A DNA stretch of 64,000 nucleotides from Paraflavitalea devenefica (lineage in GTDB: Bacteria; Bacteroidota; Bacteroidia; Chitinophagales; Chitinophagaceae), in assembly GCF_011759375.1 (NCBI RefSeq), contig NZ_JAARML010000002.1:62001-126000 (forward strand). The letters are read 5' to 3'. Made by a program: the position numbers and the translations under genes. This document shows positions 61,522 to 64,000 of this stretch, in pieces; the stretch's first letter is position 1; every line of letters begins with the position of its first letter. A model generated the notes under the pieces. That model was not told the DNA's origin. It worked only from the letters and a program-made list of their open reading frames with translations, and made no database searches.

Positions 61522-62862
61522 ATGAAGAAATATATTCTCTTATCTTTTGCATCACTGCTGGCCGCTTATTCATGGGCGCAGCAAGCCAAATATGTAGTAT
61601 TGATTACCATTGATGGCTTTCGTCCGGATTTTTATATGGATGCTTCCTGGGGTACGCCCAACCTGCGTATGATGAAAGACAGTGGTGTTTGCGCCCGGGG
61701 TGTGAACAGTGTTTTCCCCTCCGTTACCTATCCCAACCACACCACCATCATCACCGGCGCTACGCCTGCCCGGCATGGTGTGTATTACAATGCTCCTTTT
61801 GAGCCCAATGGAGCCAGCGGACAGTGGTACTTTAATTACGATGCAATCAAAACACCTACACTCTTTGATGCAGTACATAAGGCAGGTCGCAAATCGGCCA
61901 ACGTAATATGGCCCGTAACAGTAGGAGGGCCTATTGATTACAATGTACCCGATGTATGGTCGCCCAAAATAAAGACCGACCGCCGGGAGATCACGGCCGC
62001 CAATACCACACCTGCCGGCCTGTGGCAGGAACTACAGGAAAAAGCTACCGGTGTATTGGAAGCTGCAGACTTTAATATGGTAAAGGAAGAAATGGTCATG
62101 GATGAGAATGTAGCCCGCATGGGCGCCTACATCATCAGAACCTACAAACCAGCGCTCACTGCCCTGCACTTCGCCTGTACAGATCACTACGAGCATGCAC
62201 AGGGCCGGGATGGTTACCTCGTACGGCGTGCAGTAGCCGGGGCCGACAGGGCGCTGGGCACCATTATAGAGGCATTGGAGCGTGCCGGTATTAAAGACAG
62301 TACGGCCATCATCGTTACCGGTGATCATGGTTTTGTAAACATCAATACGGCTTTCAATCCCAATGTGCTGCTGGCGCAGAATGGCCTTATGAAAGATGTT
62401 AAGAAAGACGACTGGAAAGCGCAGTTCTATCCTTCAGGAGGCTCCGCCTTCCTGCACCTGAAAGATAAGAATGATGTGCAAACGCTTAACCAGGTGCGTC
62501 AATTGCTCAACAGTTTGCCGCAGGAACAAAAGGAGCTATTCAAAATAATAGAGCGCAAGCAACTGGATCAGGTGGGCGCCGATCCGCATGCGGCCCTGGC
62601 TATTGCAGCTGTAGGGAATGTTACCATTGGCGGCGCTGCCACAGGCGCCATCGTAAAACCTGCCAAGGGTGGCACGCATGGTTATTATCCCGATTTTAAA
62701 GAAATACAGACAGGCTTTGTGGCGTATGGCCCCGGTTTGTCAAAGGGAGTCATCATCAATGAAATGAACCTTACTGATATTGCCCCGGTGGTAGCACAAC
62801 TGCTGGGCCTTGACTTCACTACTTCCTCCAAAGCCCCTGCCGGTATCCTGAAAAAGAATTAA
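61522..62862 (+). CDS. NPP-type ectonucleotide pyrophosphatase/phosphodiesterase
   Basis: Secreted 446-aa member of the alkaline phosphatase superfamily. The start at 61522 gives the signal MKKYILLSFASLLAAYSWAQ. NPP features: VVLITIDGFRPDF (metal-binding Asp), VFPSVTYPNHTTIITG with nucleophile Thr, ALHFACTDHYEHAQGRDGYL, IIVTGDHGFVNINTAFNPN and GTHGYYPDF. The family hydrolyses phosphodiester or pyrophosphate bonds of nucleotides or lipids outside the cell. It is the third secreted phosphoester-cleaving enzyme of the window (others at 7086 and 29673). It is followed by a terminator. Confidence 0.92.
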   Translation: MKKYILLSFASLLAAYSWAQQAKYVVLITIDGFRPDFYMDASWGTPNLRMMKDSGVCARGVNSVFPSVTYPNHTTIITGATPARHGVYYNAPFEPNGASGQWYFNYDAIKTPTLFDAVHKAGRKSANVIWPVTVGGPIDYNVPDVWSPKIKTDRREITAANTTPAGLWQELQEKATGVLEAADFNMVKEEMVMDENVARMGAYIIRTYKPALTALHFACTDHYEHAQGRDGYLVRRAVAGADRALGTIIEALERAGIKDSTAIIVTGDHGFVNINTAFNPNVLLAQNGLMKDVKKDDWKAQFYPSGGSAFLHLKDKNDVQTLNQVRQLLNSLPQEQKELFKIIERKQLDQVGADPHAALAIAAVGNVTIGGAATGAIVKPAKGGTHGYYPDFKEIQTGFVAYGPGLSKGVIINEMNLTDIAPVVAQLLGLDFTTSSKAPAGILKKN

Positions 62863-62878
62863 TCGTTTCAATCATAGT

Positions 62879-62918
62879 AAAAAGGTGGGTCGCCCTCCAA
62901 AGGTGGCTCACCTTTTTC
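62879..62918. terminator. Intrinsic terminator built from a dispersed repeat
   Basis: AAAAGGTG / CACCTTTT outer arms with an inner part GGTC-CC / GGTGGCTC, followed by TTTTTC. Its core (62884-62912) matches the SusC-SusD palindrome core at 37986-38014 at 26 of 29 positions, here with A- and T-runs added. Confidence 0.88.
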
Positions 62919-62935
62919 GTTGTACATCTTTTTCC

Positions 62936-62965
62936 CCGCAGAGTCTCCCGCAGGGGACTCTGCGG
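62936..62965. repeat. Dispersed hairpin repeat, copy D
   Basis: CCGCAGAGTCTCCC and GGGGACTCTGCGG close a short hairpin; compact form like copy B. It is followed by CTATCGAAGCAAACG, shared with 48405-48433. Confidence 0.85.
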
Positions 62966-63098
62966 CTATCGAAGCAAACGACCCGCAGCCCGAGCTCACA
63001 ACTTCTCTTGTACATCTCATCGTTTCTCTTGTTAATACCCGGAAAGGGCCTCCTGCTATCAAAAAATCAAGGTAAATTTATCAGGTAAATCGCCGCAC

Positions 63099-63791
63099 AT
63101 GGAAGAATCTGACAAACTAAAAAGGGTAGTGGAAGCACGCATGAAACTCAAAGCCCGCTTTGAGGACAAAATACAATCAACTCCTTCTGTGGCAGATGAT
63201 AGGCCCCTGGGGTCTGGTAAGCCCAATCGCCATGGCATGCCGGTGGTACCCATCGGGCAGGTCGTAACCAAAAAATGGCCCGTGCTCGACCTCGGCATTC
63301 AACCCGATATACCCTTACACGAATGGCGGCTCACACTGGACGGAGAGGTGGAACATCCTGTTCAACTAAACTGGGATGAATTCATGGCACTCCCCCAAAC
63401 CGATGATACTTCCGACTTCCATTGCGTGACTACCTGGTCCAAACTGGACATGAACTGGCGAGGCGTGCGCCTGCTTGATCTGGCCGCCCTGGTACAACCC
63501 AAAGAAACAGCCACCCATATTTTATGTTATGGCTATGATGATTATACTACCAACGTTTCGCTCGAAGAAGCCCTGAAGCCTGATGTATTGCTGGCACATA
63601 CTGTGGAAGGAAACCCATTACCCAAAGAACATGGCGGACCTGTACGCATGATCACACCGCAACTCTATGCCTGGAAGGGTTCCAAATGGATCAGCCGCAT
63701 ACAATTTCTGTCCCACAATGTATTGGGCTTTTGGGAAGAAAGAGGCTATTCCAATACAGCCTATCCCTGGCGCAATGACCGTTATAGTTAA
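63099..63791 (+). CDS. Sulfite-oxidase-fold molybdopterin oxidoreductase
   Basis: A 230-aa protein of the sulfite oxidase-like (YuiH/MsrP-related) group that binds molybdopterin. Key segments: EWRLTLDGEVEHPVQLNWDE, FHCVTTWSKLDMNWRGV with the expected molybdenum ligand Cys109, ILCYGYDDYTTNVSLEEAL, and EHGGPVRMITPQLYAWKGSK with the cofactor-binding Arg and the family's GG-P-R pattern. It has no signal peptide, so it appears cytoplasmic, and lacks a dimerisation domain. Physiological substrate unknown. Confidence 0.92.
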   Translation: MEESDKLKRVVEARMKLKARFEDKIQSTPSVADDRPLGSGKPNRHGMPVVPIGQVVTKKWPVLDLGIQPDIPLHEWRLTLDGEVEHPVQLNWDEFMALPQTDDTSDFHCVTTWSKLDMNWRGVRLLDLAALVQPKETATHILCYGYDDYTTNVSLEEALKPDVLLAHTVEGNPLPKEHGGPVRMITPQLYAWKGSKWISRIQFLSHNVLGFWEERGYSNTAYPWRNDRYS

Positions 63792-63986
63792 CTAATACCT
63801 GCTGGAATATTGACTAAAATCATTTAATCGGCCTGCTTCGTTTCCCTGTTAGCTTCATACTGCGTCAATTCTATCATATGTGCGTAAAAACAGTGGTTCT
63901 ACGTTTGTATGTATTGTATTATACGCTTATATTAGTGTTGTAATTCTTCTGCTCTGTTAGTACAACCCCCTTATCCCATTCCCTCA

Positions 63987-64000
63987 ATGAAAATAGATGT
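63987..64000 (+). CDS. Possible start of a gene running off the window
   Basis: ATG AAA ATA GAT at the right edge after about 195 bases without an ORF. Only four codons are visible, so this is no more than a possibility. Confidence 0.2.

Noticed and set aside
61310..61573. 87-codon minus-strand frame over the NPP start region
   Set aside because: It runs through the strong hairpin at 61361-61400 and overlaps the NPP signal peptide; its composition looks non-coding.
24791..62965. Insertion sequence origin for the four hairpin repeats
   Set aside because: The copies are 30-51 bases with no transposase, no terminal repeats of IS type and no target duplications visible.
63792..63986. tRNA or other RNA gene at the right edge
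   Set aside because: I looked for cloverleaf-type pairings and saw none; the region is AT-rich and probably holds the next gene's promoter.

Overview
The window reads as the chromosome of a free-living, polysaccharide-degrading Bacteroidota, most like the Chitinophagaceae. The signs are four SusC/SusD systems (one cut by the left edge), SPI/SPII-type secreted enzymes, a FecR/ECF sigma pair, a hybrid two-component system, DUF5689/DUF4251/DUF3078/DUF3788 proteins, promoters of the TTTG-N19-21-TAnnTTTG type and no obvious Shine-Dalgarno sites. I found no tRNA, rRNA, CRISPR array, transposase or phage gene. The placement is inference from gene content, not from a marker gene.

Layout. 1-7.0 kb (+): end of a glucuronoxylan-type utilisation locus (partial SusD, GH10 xylanase with an inserted carbohydrate-binding module, GH2 enzyme, UxuA mannonate dehydratase). 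7.1-17.1 kb (-): one regulatory/transport unit read from right to left, ECF sigma > FecR anti-sigma > SusC with an STN signalling domain > SusD > DUF5689 lipoprotein > Tat-exported calcineurin-type phosphoesterase. 17.4-26.3 kb (+): a hybrid two-component sensor/regulator followed by a BNR_4 protein (candidate polysaccharide lyase), a GH88 unsaturated glucuronyl hydrolase and a DUF2264 protein, which looks like a small uronic-acid glycan module without its own SusC/D. 26.3-33.6 kb: small secreted proteins, GH43, a DUF3078 outer-membrane protein, a fused phosphodiesterase/alkaline phosphatase and a flavin amine oxidase.

34.0-42.0 kb (+): a degenerate sigma-like protein, then a well-formed promoter with an embedded palindrome, a 32-codon leader ORF ending in three consecutive cysteine codons, a hairpin, and SusC, SusD, a TlpA-type thioredoxin protein and a YghZ-type aldo-keto reductase. 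The leader is the most interesting element here: it suggests cysteine-responsive attenuation of a TonB-dependent transport system. 42.1-50.0 kb: LpxD, an 11-bp phased tandem repeat, a PcRGLX/YetA-like (PL26-like) protein, a KefB/C-type antiporter, an aldo-keto reductase lacking the usual catalytic histidine, and a DUF3788 protein.

50.0-58.4 kb: a GH130 protein convergent with a SusC/SusD pair, an acyl-CoA-dehydrogenase-fold protein, and a PnuC-type transporter under a TPP riboswitch (so probably the thiamine transporter PnuT). 58.4-64 kb: TPR protein, Schlafen/AlbA_2-type ATP-binding protein, NPP-type phosphodiesterase, sulfite-oxidase-fold molybdoprotein. Intergenic spaces hold several families of palindromic repeats, one of them in four copies.
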